Position numbers and translations under genes: made by a program | In this document: one piece after another, positions 13,562-21,108 of the stretch | How the letters are laid out: each line of letters begins with the position of its first letter | Numbering within the stretch: the stretch's first letter is position 1 | The notes under the pieces: model-generated | What the model saw: the letters and a program-made list of their open reading frames with translations, nothing else | Told to the model about the DNA's origin: nothing | Database searches by the model: none | IMG/VR virus record: IMGVR_UViG_3300031746_000103 | Span: 1-32,224 of that record | Length of the DNA: 32,224 bases | Strand: one strand, 5' to 3' | DNA from: a virus

Positions 13562-14237
13562 ATGGAATTAGGTCATACACTCCTGCCTCTCCAAAGGCAC
13601 TACGTCTACTAAGGCAGGTTGGGCACCTACCACAGGATGGCTGGGTACCGCTATAGCAGCTATAGGTCAGGTGAATTGGTACCTTAAGTTTAATTGCTAA
13701 ACGTACTATATCTACCTTCATAACCCACTGTAGTGGAACTACGAGTCGAACTGTACAGTAGGTACCAATATAGATTGCATTCGCCATAGCGCCATTAAAC
13801 TCACTTGTACAGTCAGGATAGGCAAAATCCTGTGCATCTTCAGCATGGGCACCATAGTAGACATACTTACAGCTCTTGGTTAACGCTATTGCAGTAGCAA
13901 TCGACAGAAAAATACCATTCCGGAAGGGGACATATGTTACTAGTGGGCCACTCCCAGGTATAAGCTCCTGATAGGTAGCCCTAGGCACTTTTATACTTTG
14001 GTCCACTAACGCAGATCCAAACCCCTGGAAGATATCCTTAGGTAGGGGCCGAATAAGATGCTCCTTAATTCTAAGGTAGTTTGCGACCGCCTTTGCAGCT
14101 TGAATCTCTATCTGGTGCTTCTGCCCATAATACAGGGTAAGTGCGATAACATTCTCAGGCCCAAACTCCTTGACCGCCATTGCAGCAACCGTCGAACTAT
14201 CAAGCCCACCCGAAAGTAGGACCAATGCCTGACCCAC
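13548..14237 (-). CDS. queC: 7-cyano-7-deazaguanine (preQ0) synthase QueC
   Basis: A 229-residue PP-loop enzyme converting 7-carboxy-7-deazaguanine to preQ0 with ATP and ammonia. It shows the ATP loop LLSGGLDSST (7-16), ALTLYYGQKH, YVPFRNGIF, YGAHAEDAQDFAYPDC and the C-terminal zinc site CYSGTQPSCGRCPTC (C194, C202, C205, C208). The length is that of single-domain QueC; there is no fused glutamine amidotransferase, so the G+-forming Gat-QueC route of phage 9g is not indicated. A TTG at 14246 lies directly on the GGGAGGGG site; GTG 14237, nine bases away, is the better start. Last of four pathway genes in a continuous run. Confidence 0.95.
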   Translation of the reverse strand: MGQALVLLSGGLDSSTVAAMAVKEFGPENVIALTLYYGQKHQIEIQAAKAVANYLRIKEHLIRPLPKDIFQGFGSALVDQSIKVPRATYQELIPGSGPLVTYVPFRNGIFLSIATAIALTKSCKYVYYGAHAEDAQDFAYPDCTSEFNGAMANAIYIGTYCTVRLVVPLQWVMKVDIVRLAIKLKVPIHLTYSCYSGTQPSCGRCPTCLSRRSAFGEAGVYDLIPYADD

Positions 14238-14242
14238 AGATC

Positions 14243-14803
14243 TCAACCCCTCCCATAGATTAGTGAGAAGGCCTCAGCCCGAGCTTCTCCTTCTTCTAAG
14301 AATGCCCCAAGAACCGTTGATGTAACTGTCCTTGTTCCCGGTTTCTTAACCCCCCGTGCTGACATACAAAGGTGCTCTGCCTCAATCACTACCATTGTTC
14401 CAAGGGCGTTTACCCCATTATGCAGTGTATTTGCTATCTCCTGGGTCAATCGCTCCTGAATCTGGAGCCTATGGGCATAAATCTCGACTAGACGTGCTAT
14501 TTTACTTAACCCAATAATCCTCCCACTTGGGATATAAGCGACGTGGGCAGTCCCGAAGAATGGGAGCATATGATGCTCACACATAGAGTAGAATGGGATA
14601 TCCTTAACTAGGATAAGGGATTTGTAACCCCCAGACTCAAAGTCAGTAAATATCCCATCTGGGTCCTGTTGATATCCACTGAGTAACTCAGTTAAGGCCC
14701 AAGCTACCCTACTAGGTGTATCCCTTAACCCATCCCTCATAGGATCTTCCCCAATCGCAAGTAGAACCTCCCATACTGCATTCTCAATCCGTTCCCTATC
14801 CAT
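14243..14803 (-). CDS. folE: GTP cyclohydrolase I
   Basis: A 186-residue FolE homologue that opens GTP to 7,8-dihydroneopterin triphosphate, the first step to 7-deazaguanine. The zinc ligands are visible: C75 and H78 in MCEHHMLPF and C146 in [31 protein letters not shown] and the QERLTQEIA segment are typical. The length matches bacterial FolE. It starts at ATG 14803, two bases after the queE stop, with GGGGGTG upstream, and its stop abuts queC. A phage-borne copy would raise precursor supply. Folate synthesis is an alternative role, but the operon context points to preQ0. Confidence 0.96.
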   Translation of the reverse strand: MDRERIENAVWEVLLAIGEDPMRDGLRDTPSRVAWALTELLSGYQQDPDGIFTDFESGGYKSLILVKDIPFYSMCEHHMLPFFGTAHVAYIPSGRIIGLSKIARLVEIYAHRLQIQERLTQEIANTLHNGVNALGTMVVIEAEHLCMSARGVKKPGTRTVTSTVLGAFLEEGEARAEAFSLIYGRG

Positions 14804-14805
14804 AC

Positions 14806-15492
14806 CTACACCCCCTGCCTATTACCCCAGAGCCAAATGTGGAGCTGGGGTAGAATACGGATATTGTAAAGCCTTCGGTCTGCAAGTGCCGTTTCAGTTA
14901 ACCACCTTAACCTCTTGACTAACAGATGCAAGTTATCCCGTCCTACACGGTTACCAACCTGCAGTACTAGGGGGATTGACTCATGGGTTAGGGAACGAGC
15001 CTGAACTGCAAACTCATAATCTAGTTCATCAAAGATGACAACCTTAAGCACTACATGATTATGAGTCAAGAACTTACCTAGACCTAGGAAGTCAGTTACC
15101 TCCCCAGAGGATGGGGGCTTAGGAGACACTACAAGTATATCAACATCCTTAACCCAGTCCCTATAGATAGTACCTTGGGTTTCAACGGCTACCTTCCATC
15201 CATCAACATGGAGTCCAGAGACTAAATCTCCTAACTCATACAATAGGGGGTTACCACCAGTTAGGGTAACCCAAGATACAGGCTCCTGAGGCCTCCCAAT
15301 CTGTTTGATAATACTAATAGAAGTCATAACCCCTATCTGCACTCCTCTTTTTAGTGCATAAGGAGTATCACACCAGGTACATTGGGAGTCACAACCGGCA
15401 AATCGAATGAACATGGTTGGGACTCCAATCAGCTCTCCCTCACCCTGGATCGTCGGTCCAAAAATCTCCGTAACTGGAAAGGCCTTACTCAT
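14806..15492 (-). CDS. queE: 7-carboxy-7-deazaguanine synthase QueE (radical SAM)
   Basis: A 228-residue radical SAM enzyme that contracts the pterin ring to 7-carboxy-7-deazaguanine. The opening [11 protein letters not shown] (9-19) and [20 protein letters not shown] with the CxxxCxxC cluster motif (C34, C38, C41) are diagnostic. LTGGNPLL corresponds to the SAM-binding GGE-type strand, and VETQGT follows. It starts at ATG 15492 behind GGGGAGG, overlapping queD by eight bases, and is followed closely by folE. Confidence 0.95.
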   Translation of the reverse strand: MSKAFPVTEIFGPTIQGEGELIGVPTMFIRFAGCDSQCTWCDTPYALKRGVQIGVMTSISIIKQIGRPQEPVSWVTLTGGNPLLYELGDLVSGLHVDGWKVAVETQGTIYRDWVKDVDILVVSPKPPSSGEVTDFLGLGKFLTHNHVVLKVVIFDELDYEFAVQARSLTHESIPLVLQVGNRVGRDNLHLLVKRLRWLTETALADRRLYNIRILPQLHIWLWGNRQGV

Positions 15493-15874
15493 TAGTGTCC
15501 TCCCCTCTCCCTAAATCATCTACTGAAACCTCTGCATAAGACGTTAAGGTCTCATAGACCCGAACCTTAACTATCTGTGGTAGGGGACTCCTTAGGGTCT
15601 TTAAGATCCAGCCTGCTATCAACTCTGCTGTAGTACAGGATACTGGAAGAGTTGAGTTTAGGAACTGGTGGTCACAGTACGGCTTAATAGCAGAGTCAAA
15701 GGCCCACTGGATCTCTGAGAAGTCCCTAACCATTCCTCCAGGGACCCCAACCTCCCCCTGAAGGAAGACCTGAACTCGGTAAGTATGACCATGAAGGTTC
15801 CGACACTTCCCAGAGTGAGAGTGTAATTGGTGGGCTGCCTCAAACACGAACTCCTTGCAGATTCTAGCCCGCAC
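15485..15874 (-). CDS. queD: 6-carboxy-5,6,7,8-tetrahydropterin synthase QueD
   Basis: A 129-residue QueD/6-pyruvoyltetrahydropterin synthase fold protein. Zinc ligands H15, H28 and H30 appear in AAHQLHSHSGKCRNLHGHTY with the catalytic cysteine C24; GGMVRDFSEIQ, CDHQFLN and the terminal VYETLTSYAEV block complete the signature. It converts dihydroneopterin triphosphate to 6-carboxytetrahydropterin. GTG 15874 directly follows the primase stop, eight bases after GGAGG in the end of that gene, so the modification genes are tied to the replication message. Confidence 0.95.
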   Translation of the reverse strand: MRARICKEFVFEAAHQLHSHSGKCRNLHGHTYRVQVFLQGEVGVPGGMVRDFSEIQWAFDSAIKPYCDHQFLNSTLPVSCTTAELIAGWILKTLRSPLPQIVKVRVYETLTSYAEVSVDDLGRGEDTNE

Positions 15875-17899
15875 TTAGTTCCCCTCCTCTTGACCTTGTT
15901 TTTGGTAGTAGAGGACTCCGCCCTTACGTCCACCCCCACCCCCCTGACGTAGTTTGCCACTATCGATTAGCCCCCTAATTGCCGTCCGGACCGTATACTC
16001 ACTGACATTCAAGGCATCTCTGAGCTCTGAGATTGTGTACCCCCTATCAGGAGCCCTCTGGAACTGAGAGAGGACCTCCCGCATCTTGTCCTCAAGGGAT
16101 ATCAGGCGCTTCCGTCCTTCATCCGTGATAACGACCCCAGGATCTGCTGGGCGGTGGTGTCCTGTTGCACCATCAAAGGCAAACTCAAGCTTCCCCCCAC
16201 TGTCATCTACAAAGTCCCGACCTACAATATTGAGTTTGACATTACCATTCTCTAACCGCTCTACCTCAATCTGCATATCGACAGAACCTAAAAGTGCACC
16301 AGATCCCCGGGCCCCTTTACCCCCCTTTGGAGTGTGGTGGACAATGACTACAGCACAGGATGGTAAGGCACGTAGGAGCTCATTGACTGGGCCAAGAACC
16401 CGCATTGTCCCCTGCACGGTGTTTTCATCCTGCAAGTGGAGGGAGGCATAGGGATCTAGGATAATTAAGTCAGGCCTGACCATTAGACAGTCCATCTTAA
16501 GCTGGGCGAAGCTATCATCATCATCCAGCCTGACCCCCTGCCTGTGGACGACCCAGAACCTGGAAGGGTCAAACCCAGAGAAGATTGAGCTTACACGTTG
16601 CCCAAGGCGGTGGAGTGACCCTTCTTCTTCGACGAGTAGCACCTTCCCCTGTACTATAGGTGACCAGTCCTCATACCCAAGGAACGGAGTGCAGTTAGTC
16701 ACAGACAGCATAAGTTGTAGTGCTATCCACGTTTTGAAGGTCTTTGGTTCACCGACGATGAGGGATTTTGTCCCCCTCTCAATGAGGTTTGGGACAACCC
16801 AAGGGACCTCCTCCTTTGCAATCTCAAGGAGGTGGGCCGGCTCAATAAGGCGTGGAAGGGGTGTATAGTCATCGGTGCCCAACCCCATGATCTTGATAAT
16901 GTCTCCAATGTCACCTGTACTGCAGAAATCAACGATATCTTTACCATGTTGCTTCGGTTTCCAGGGGATTGAACCTATTTCTAATTTAGTAGTGAAGGTG
17001 GTTCTCAGGTCGGTTATGAATGTCTGTGCTGCCTCATCTGCCTGTGGAACGGCAATGATTCGGGTAAACTGCTGCAGGTGCCGTTTCCACTCCCTCTTGA
17101 AGTGGACCCCTGGGGTGCCTACAACAGGTATCCCTATCCCCTGCCTCCTTAACTCCTGTTGCAGATAGAGGGTGTCTGTTTCCCCCTCGACGATAATGAC
17201 AGTCCTTACTCCCGCCGTATCTATTGAGTCTAGGTTGTAAAGGCAGTAATAAGAGTTCTTGATTCCGCCCTTCCTGCCGTCGATTGTCCTCCCCCGTACC
17301 CCGACAATCTTCCCACCCAGGTAATAAGGGAGGACTATACACTCTTCTTGCCCTTCTGCCTCAGGTATGTACCCCGCCCCTGCACCTTTTAAGGTTTCAA
17401 ACTCAAGCATTCGGGAGGCCATGTACTCCCGAATAATATCAAGGTCTGGATGTAGCCTTTCCTGGGCCTGTTGCACTAGAGAGGTTATCTCATCCGGTAA
17501 TGGAGCATAGACTCGGGTAAACGTTTCATCCTGGTGGGCAAACTGAGCACTCTCACCAAAGATGGAGGACTGCCGGTAACTCTCAGTAGTTGCACGGGCA
17601 GTTTCAGGAGAGAAACCCTGGGTTAGAATTAGGAATTCACGGGGGGTGAGGATAAGGGAGGTAGTAGGTTTTGAGAGCTGCTTAACATAGGCAGACCTGC
17701 AGTCCTCATCCCAGCAGCGGTAGTTCCCACTCCATAGGTTAACTGACCCGTGGGTCCCACGGTCCGTGTCTCTATGGGTGGGTAAAATACAAGAAAAATT
17801 CACCCAGCCTTGGGTGTTTGGCTTGCGGTCTCCTAAACTTATCCCGAATTGCTCGTAGAAGGGGTGCCACCGGTTAGATGGTGGTTGATAGTCTATCAA
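15875..17899 (-). CDS. Primase-helicase: zinc finger, TOPRIM, RepA-like AAA ATPase and winged helix
   Basis: A 674-residue multidomain protein. Residues 37-67 carry C37, H42, C62 and C67, a CHC2-type zinc site. A TOPRIM-like region at 233-290 has IIVEGETDTLYL (E238), but its second motif reads AVPQADEAA instead of DxD. A RecA-fold ATPase of the RSF1010 RepA type follows, with Walker A GEPKTFKT (383-390), Walker B LIILDPYA (478-485) and VIVHHTPKGGKGARGSGAL (518-536). Residues 605-650 form a winged helix (YTISELRDALNVSEYTVRTA). It probably opens and primes phage origins. It starts with TTG 17899, seven bases after GGAGGT. The unusual TOPRIM may mean a DNA-binding rather than catalytic role. Confidence 0.88.
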   Translation of the reverse strand: MIDYQPPSNRWHPFYEQFGISLGDRKPNTQGWVNFSCILPTHRDTDRGTHGSVNLWSGNYRCWDEDCRSAYVKQLSKPTTSLILTPREFLILTQGFSPETARATTESYRQSSIFGESAQFAHQDETFTRVYAPLPDEITSLVQQAQERLHPDLDIIREYMASRMLEFETLKGAGAGYIPEAEGQEECIVLPYYLGGKIVGVRGRTIDGRKGGIKNSYYCLYNLDSIDTAGVRTVIIVEGETDTLYLQQELRRQGIGIPVVGTPGVHFKREWKRHLQQFTRIIAVPQADEAAQTFITDLRTTFTTKLEIGSIPWKPKQHGKDIVDFCSTGDIGDIIKIMGLGTDDYTPLPRLIEPAHLLEIAKEEVPWVVPNLIERGTKSLIVGEPKTFKTWIALQLMLSVTNCTPFLGYEDWSPIVQGKVLLVEEEGSLHRLGQRVSSIFSGFDPSRFWVVHRQGVRLDDDDSFAQLKMDCLMVRPDLIILDPYASLHLQDENTVQGTMRVLGPVNELLRALPSCAVVIVHHTPKGGKGARGSGALLGSVDMQIEVERLENGNVKLNIVGRDFVDDSGGKLEFAFDGATGHHRPADPGVVITDEGRKRLISLEDKMREVLSQFQRAPDRGYTISELRDALNVSEYTVRTAIRGLIDSGKLRQGGGGGRKGGVLYYQKQGQEEGN

Positions 17900-17925
17900 A
17901 TACCTGACCTCCTAGTGCCATGGGT

Positions 17926-18081
17926 CTACTGAGAGTCAGGTATTCCCCTGTTTTCCAGCCACTTACTGCAAATACTAGTAACTAGTTGGTATAGGGGAAC
18001 CCCCTTCTTTGCTGCAATTACCTTCAGTCTATCGTGGGTTTCTCGAGCTACCTGGATTACTGCTAACTTACTTTTCCCCAA
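17926..18081 (-). CDS. Ribbon-helix-helix (Arc/CopG-like) protein, 51 aa
   Basis: A short frame missed by length cut-offs. It starts with TTG 18081, nine bases after AGGAG. The sequence LAVIQVARETHDRLKVIAAK and GVPLYQLVTSICSKWLENRG has the strand, helix, helix layout of Arc/CopG regulators, with the typical ETHDRLKVIAAKKG first helix and turn. It lies just upstream of the primase-helicase gene in the same operon and may autoregulate it, like CopG on plasmids. No operator was identified. Confidence 0.75.
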   Translation of the reverse strand: MGKSKLAVIQVARETHDRLKVIAAKKGVPLYQLVTSICSKWLENRGIPDSQ

Positions 18082-18093
18082 TCTTTGTCACTC

Positions 18094-18360
18094 CTAATGT
18101 GGGGGTAGGTGCTCATTAGAGAGCTTAACTAGTAGATTTGCTACATCTTGGGAGGCAACCCCACCACTCCTAAGGTCCTGGAGCAACCCGTCAAGTATAC
18201 TAACCACAGCCATTCGTCCCAACCTTTGTAGGGATACAGGCTGGGGGTGGAAGGACTTGTAAAGGTTAGGATTACATCCTGCCTTAATTGCCTTCTCTAC
18301 TGCAACATCTGCCATTCGGTCCAGGTCTTTGTCAGTAATTCGGTAGATTACTGAATCCAT
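18094..18360 (-). CDS. Hypothetical protein, 88 aa
   Basis: The frame is open up to 18420, but that part crosses the tRNA-Leu gene. ATG 18360, behind GGAGGTGG, is the sensible start and gives MDSVIYRITDKDLDRMADVA. The product is mainly helical (QRLGRMAVVSILDGLLQDL, QDVANLLVKLSN). Not recognised. It precedes the ribbon-helix-helix gene by 12 bases. Confidence 0.68.
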   Translation of the reverse strand: MDSVIYRITDKDLDRMADVAVEKAIKAGCNPNLYKSFHPQPVSLQRLGRMAVVSILDGLLQDLRSGGVASQDVANLLVKLSNEHLPPH

Positions 18361-18378
18361 AAGGTCCACCTCCAACAA

Positions 18379-18466
18379 TGGTACCAGGGGTGGGACTTGA
18401 ACCCACACAGTGTTAACCACTAGCAGGGTTTAAGCCTGCTGCGTCTGCCAATTCCGCCACCCTGGC
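18379..18466 (-). tRNA. tRNA-Leu (anticodon UAA)
   Basis: An 88-base minus-strand tRNA with encoded CCA. The acceptor GCCAGGG pairs with CCCTGGT (one G-U), the D loop has the AATTGG element, the anticodon stem GCAGG/CCTGC holds loop CTTAAAC (anticodon TAA), a long class II variable arm follows, and the T arm is GTGGG-TTCAAGT-CCCAC. It reads UUA codons. It sits inside the leftward operon between two protein genes. Confidence 0.95.
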
Positions 18467-18478
18467 AATGCTAACTCC

Positions 18479-18748
18479 CTACCCCTGGAGTAGCTTCTTC
18501 ATTTCGTCCACAACTAGGTCAAGGAGTGACCATGCTAGTTGGGGATTTTCTGCGGAAACTGACTTAGCATAGGCAATAACTGCTGCCCGTGCATGGGGGT
18601 CTGAGGTTAGGTTCAGGACGAACCGGGTCTTGTTAGGATCCACTGGTTCTCCGGGGATGTGATTTACCCTAGCACATCCATCCCCATGGTAGATTGTGTA
18701 CTTGTCAGGTACAAACCCACCGAGTATCCTGAAGCACGGAGCCTTCAT
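18479..18748 (-). CDS. Hypothetical protein, 89 aa
   Basis: Not recognised. ATG 18748 follows GGAGG at ten bases. The sequence has a strand-rich first half (KYTIYHGDGCARVNHIPGEP) and a helical second half (DPHARAAVIAYAKSVSAEN, then LAWSLLDLVVDEMKKLL). No membrane span. It lies directly upstream of tRNA-Leu on the transcript. Confidence 0.65.
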   Translation of the reverse strand: MKAPCFRILGGFVPDKYTIYHGDGCARVNHIPGEPVDPNKTRFVLNLTSDPHARAAVIAYAKSVSAENPQLAWSLLDLVVDEMKKLLQG

Positions 18749-18762
18749 CCTACTTCATCCTC

Positions 18763-19062
18763 CTAGCAGCAGTTTAGCGCTACCCCGACAACCCCCTGTT
18801 TTATAGGGATCTCCTCAACCCCACCCCAGGTCCAGCGGTATGGTGACCCTTCTGGTTCTCTATGCTGTGCCTCTGGGTCCTGTGCTGCCAGTTCCTGTGC
18901 CTCTTCAGGAGACCTGGCAAAGACGATGAAGAAATCAGGGTAGTTGTGACCCGTAGATGAATAGGGTGAGAGGTCAACGTTCACCCTATAGCACTTCAAT
19001 GGCCTGGGTGGATCTGAGAACTTCTCTGACTGCTCCCTTACAACCCCCGGCCAGTCCTTCAT
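18763..19062 (-). CDS. Hypothetical protein, 99 aa
   Basis: Not recognised. ATG 19062 lies seven bases after GGAGGT; an in-frame GTG at 19068 is inside the spacing. A central strand-helix block (YPDFFIVFARSPEEAQELAA) recalls small alpha/beta host-interaction or DUF-type phage proteins. The C-terminus ends in a pair of cysteines. Confidence 0.62.
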   Translation of the reverse strand: MKDWPGVVREQSEKFSDPPRPLKCYRVNVDLSPYSSTGHNYPDFFIVFARSPEEAQELAAQDPEAQHREPEGSPYRWTWGGVEEIPIKQGVVGVALNCC

Positions 19063-19067
19063 GGCCA

Positions 19068-19559
19068 CTACCTCCTTTGCCTGTCCCTACAGACAGTACA
19101 ATGTTGGGCGTAGATATCTATCATCCGATTGTAGTCATAGTTGCTAAGGATGGTGTGACTAGGTTTATCTATCCACACCTTACCTGCAGTCTCACGTGGC
19201 TTGCGCCACTTGCACCATTTCCGTATTGAGCAGCACTCACAGGGGGATTTCCTGTAGTGTGCCTCAGATTCGAGCCACCAATAGTTCGTGCAGTATAGGC
19301 GGTGGATAAAGAGGAAACCCCCACTCCAGGATCGACGGTTATATCGAGTTCCCATGTTGGTGTAAACCTGCTCCCTTGCCTCCTCCTCCTTGAATTCACT
19401 GGAGTGCTCGGCAGTCCACTTGAGGAGGAATTCACGCCACCTGCAGGTGTGGTATTCGTCACAGGCAGGACAGATGTAGAGTTTTCCTGCCTGTTTCCTC
19501 TGTTCCTCCTCAGGGCTAGGAAGGCTAGGAGGCCTTCTAGGGTCGCCACAGGCACTCAT
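19068..19559 (-). CDS. Cysteine-rich zinc-binding-like protein, 163 aa
   Basis: ATG 19559 overlaps the preceding stop as ATGA and is preferred over GTG 19589, which has no ribosome site. Cysteine groups CPACDEYHTC, CECCSIRKWC and CTVC suggest two or more zinc sites, and the protein is rich in basic and aromatic residues (TRYNRRSWSGGFLFIHRLYC). Not recognised. It follows another cysteine-rich gene to which it is translationally coupled, in a region dominated by such small proteins. Confidence 0.62.
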   Translation of the reverse strand: MSACGDPRRPPSLPSPEEEQRKQAGKLYICPACDEYHTCRWREFLLKWTAEHSSEFKEEEAREQVYTNMGTRYNRRSWSGGFLFIHRLYCTNYWWLESEAHYRKSPCECCSIRKWCKWRKPRETAGKVWIDKPSHTILSNYDYNRMIDIYAQHCTVCRDRQRR

Positions 19560-19759
19560 GCTGTCCTCAACCAGTGGAGTTTCAGGCACAGGAGGAGTAC
19601 CCGGCGACCTATAGGCATTGGGCAGCGCCGTACAGGTTTGCAGGTCAGTTTACAGCCCCTGAACCCTGCCCTAACTACTATACACTGGATATCTCGTACT
19701 CGGCATCCCCTGCGGACCCTACACTTCTCACACAGGCACTCTAAACATGCAGCGGGCAT
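19556..19759 (-). CDS. Small cysteine-rich basic protein, 67 aa
   Basis: ATG 19759, eight bases after GGAGG. The N-terminus CLECLCEKC with later cysteines (eleven in all) resembles the AECLCRTC block of the two paralogous peptides encoded at 20912-21267, so it may belong to the same peptide family. Strongly basic (RVRRGCRVRD, KPVRRCPMPIGRR). No signal peptide. The stop overlaps the next start (ATGA). A metal-binding or nucleic-acid-binding role is possible. Confidence 0.55.
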   Translation of the reverse strand: MPAACLECLCEKCRVRRGCRVRDIQCIVVRAGFRGCKLTCKPVRRCPMPIGRRVLLLCLKLHWLRTA

Positions 19760-19771
19760 CCGGTTTCCCTC

Positions 19772-19930
19772 CTATGAGAGCCACTTCCTAAGACACTCTT
19801 TACTGCAGAAGTCAAGGGGGTATTTCCTTAACTTGGATGCACCCCCGAGGGTAAGCCATCCTGCTGGGTCTGTCTTGTCCCAGGTAGGTATTATCTCACC
19901 ACAGTTCTCACAGACGTAGAAGATCTTCAT
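19772..19930 (-). CDS. Small zinc-ribbon protein, 52 aa
   Basis: Too short for routine length cut-offs. ATG 19930 overlaps the upstream stop as ATGA. The product begins MKIFYVCENCGEI and ends DFCSKECLRKWLS, so CxxC and CxxxC pairs about 34 residues apart form a zinc ribbon with the same layout as the 70-aa protein at 10754-10966. Function unknown. Confidence 0.7.
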   Translation of the reverse strand: MKIFYVCENCGEIIPTWDKTDPAGWLTLGGASKLRKYPLDFCSKECLRKWLS

Positions 19931-20271
19931 TCACCTAAGACCTCCTCGACTGTAACCAAGATCTCTGCCAAGGCATCGCTCATTGACTCCGGACTTTTGT
20001 CCTTGTTCCAGTACCTGCGGATGTGTTGCAACGCTCTAACAGCATCCAGGTAGGCATTGATGTAGATAGGCAAGGCATCAATGGCGACTATGATAGCATG
20101 GCCGTTAGTTACGTCATCCACGGCGGCAACAATCTTGCCGTCCCGAGTCCTAATGACCTCTAGGAACTCCTGCCCACAGGCCTTGAAAACCGTACCCTGC
20201 ATATGCCATGATTGAGAGGAGGCAGCCCCTATCACCTTCAGGTCCGTATCTGGATCGCGCCCTATCTTCAT
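19927..20271 (-). CDS. Hypothetical protein, 114 aa
   Basis: The start ATG 20271, nine bases after AGGAGGT, overlaps the stop of the 36-aa upstream frame (ATGA). The product starts MKIGRDPDTDLKVIG, has a strand-rich core (FLEVIRTRDGKIVAAVDDVT) and a long C-terminal helical part (DALPIYINAYLDAVRALQHI). Not recognised. The frame is open further upstream, but the ribosome site decides the start. Confidence 0.65.
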   Translation of the reverse strand: MKIGRDPDTDLKVIGAASSQSWHMQGTVFKACGQEFLEVIRTRDGKIVAAVDDVTNGHAIIVAIDALPIYINAYLDAVRALQHIRRYWNKDKSPESMSDALAEILVTVEEVLGE

Positions 20272-20378
20272 GCTAGTGGTACCTCCTTCCACCAATCCCT
20301 AAAAACTGGAATTGTAGGCCCGATGATACAACCAAGGAGGAAGCAGACAACACTAAGCATTATGGCAGAGGTTAACAT
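20268..20378 (-). CDS. Single-span membrane micropeptide, 36 aa
   Basis: A 36-codon frame filling the gap between two genes. It begins at ATG 20378, overlapping the stop of the 131-aa gene, and ends overlapping the start of the 114-aa gene. The residues LTSAIMLSVVCFLLGCIIG form one hydrophobic helix, followed by a short tail with WWKE. No strong ribosome site is visible, so translation would be by coupling. The two-sided overlap is the main evidence that it is real. Confidence 0.5.
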   Translation of the reverse strand: MLTSAIMLSVVCFLLGCIIGPTIPVFRDWWKEVPLA

Positions 20379-20767
20379 TTTAGGTCCATCTCTAGCTCAC
20401 CCATGGCAGTATCAAGTAGGAGGTCTCTTGAACTCTGGGAGGTCTGGTGCCTTACTGGAAAACTGCAGACGGAAATCCCGTCCTTTAGATGGGCCTCATA
20501 GCAACAGGGGCAGGCCACTCCTGTGTTCCTACCAAAGTCATAGGCAAGGCACGACTTCACTGGCACCGATAGGCTGAAACTCTTACCCTGTATTGTAGCA
20601 ACCCCTGTGAGTTTGCGCACTGCTGGTATCAACAGGTTAGAACTCTCATCCTGTATTACAGCCGGCACTGTGAGTTTGTGCACCCTATACTCCCCCAAAT
20701 CCATCGGTATTTGACGGGGAACATGGTGACCAGGATATAACCCAGGGCAGGGAGTGGAACTAATCAT
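20372..20767 (-). CDS. Hypothetical protein with internal 21-residue repeat, 131 aa
   Basis: Not recognised. ATG 20767 has only a weak AAGG upstream. Two adjacent 21-residue units, beginning VHKLTVPAVIQ and VRKLTGVATIQ, are also visible as a 63-base repeat in the DNA (matching GTTTG(C/T)GCAC blocks at 20611-20620 and 20674-20683). A CPCC motif follows, with a further cysteine 13 residues on and a charged C-terminal helix. The repeat with amino-acid conservation supports coding. Confidence 0.55.
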   Translation of the reverse strand: MISSTPCPGLYPGHHVPRQIPMDLGEYRVHKLTVPAVIQDESSNLLIPAVRKLTGVATIQGKSFSLSVPVKSCLAYDFGRNTGVACPCCYEAHLKDGISVCSFPVRHQTSQSSRDLLLDTAMGELEMDLKC

Positions 20768-20790
20768 CTAGGGGCCTTAATTACTCAGTG

Positions 20791-20904
20791 TGTGCGTGGT
20801 GGGACTTGACCCACATCTCCTGCCGGGCAGGCAGGTATCCTAGGTAGCTAGTTGTCACCTAGGAGACAACAGGCTACTGCCCAATTTAAACGACAGGCAC
20901 ACAC
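20791..20904 (-). ncRNA. tRNA-like element 1, non-canonical middle
   Basis: On the minus strand, GTGTGTG (5', 20904-20898) pairs with CACGCAC (20798-20792), directly stacked on a T-like arm GTGGG-TCAAGT-CCCAC with a 6-base loop. A D-like arm TGTC/GGCA is also present. The anticodon region is abnormal: a 5-bp stem GTAGC/GCTAC, two mismatches and a further 6-bp stem GTTGTC/GACAAC around an 8-base loop, followed by a CCTGCC/GGCAGG hairpin. About 114 bases. The 3' end reads A-CAC, not CCA. It could be a decayed class II tRNA or a tRNA mimic. Confidence 0.5.
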
Positions 20905-20911
20905 TTAAGGA

Positions 20912-21076
20912 TTAGGCCTGCCTCATTGGCCGTCCAGACCAACAGTAGAGGAAACTACGGGGCCAAGAGACTGTGCTTGTGCACCAACTAGTGCACCTCT
21001 GGATCTTGCAAGCCGGCGACTCAATAAATCTGCATGTTTTGCAGATGCACTCTGCCTTGCACTTGCTGGATCCCAC
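20912..21076 (-). CDS. Cysteine-rich peptide, copy 1, 54 aa
   Basis: GTG 21076, about seven bases after GAGGAGG. The product opens VGSSKCKAECICKTCRFIES and carries nine cysteines, mostly in the first 35 residues, then PRSFLYCWSGRPM. It is clearly homologous to the next gene (shared SKCKAEC, TC, WCT, PR and GxPM positions), and conservation at the protein level supports coding despite its size. No signal peptide is evident, so a cytoplasmic metal-binding peptide is more likely than a secreted disulfide peptide. Confidence 0.65.
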   Translation of the reverse strand: MGSSKCKAECICKTCRFIESPACKIQRCTSWCTSTVSWPRSFLYCWSGRPMRQA

Positions 21077-21108
21077 GTCCTAACCTCCTCTAGGCAACGG
21101 GTAGGAAC

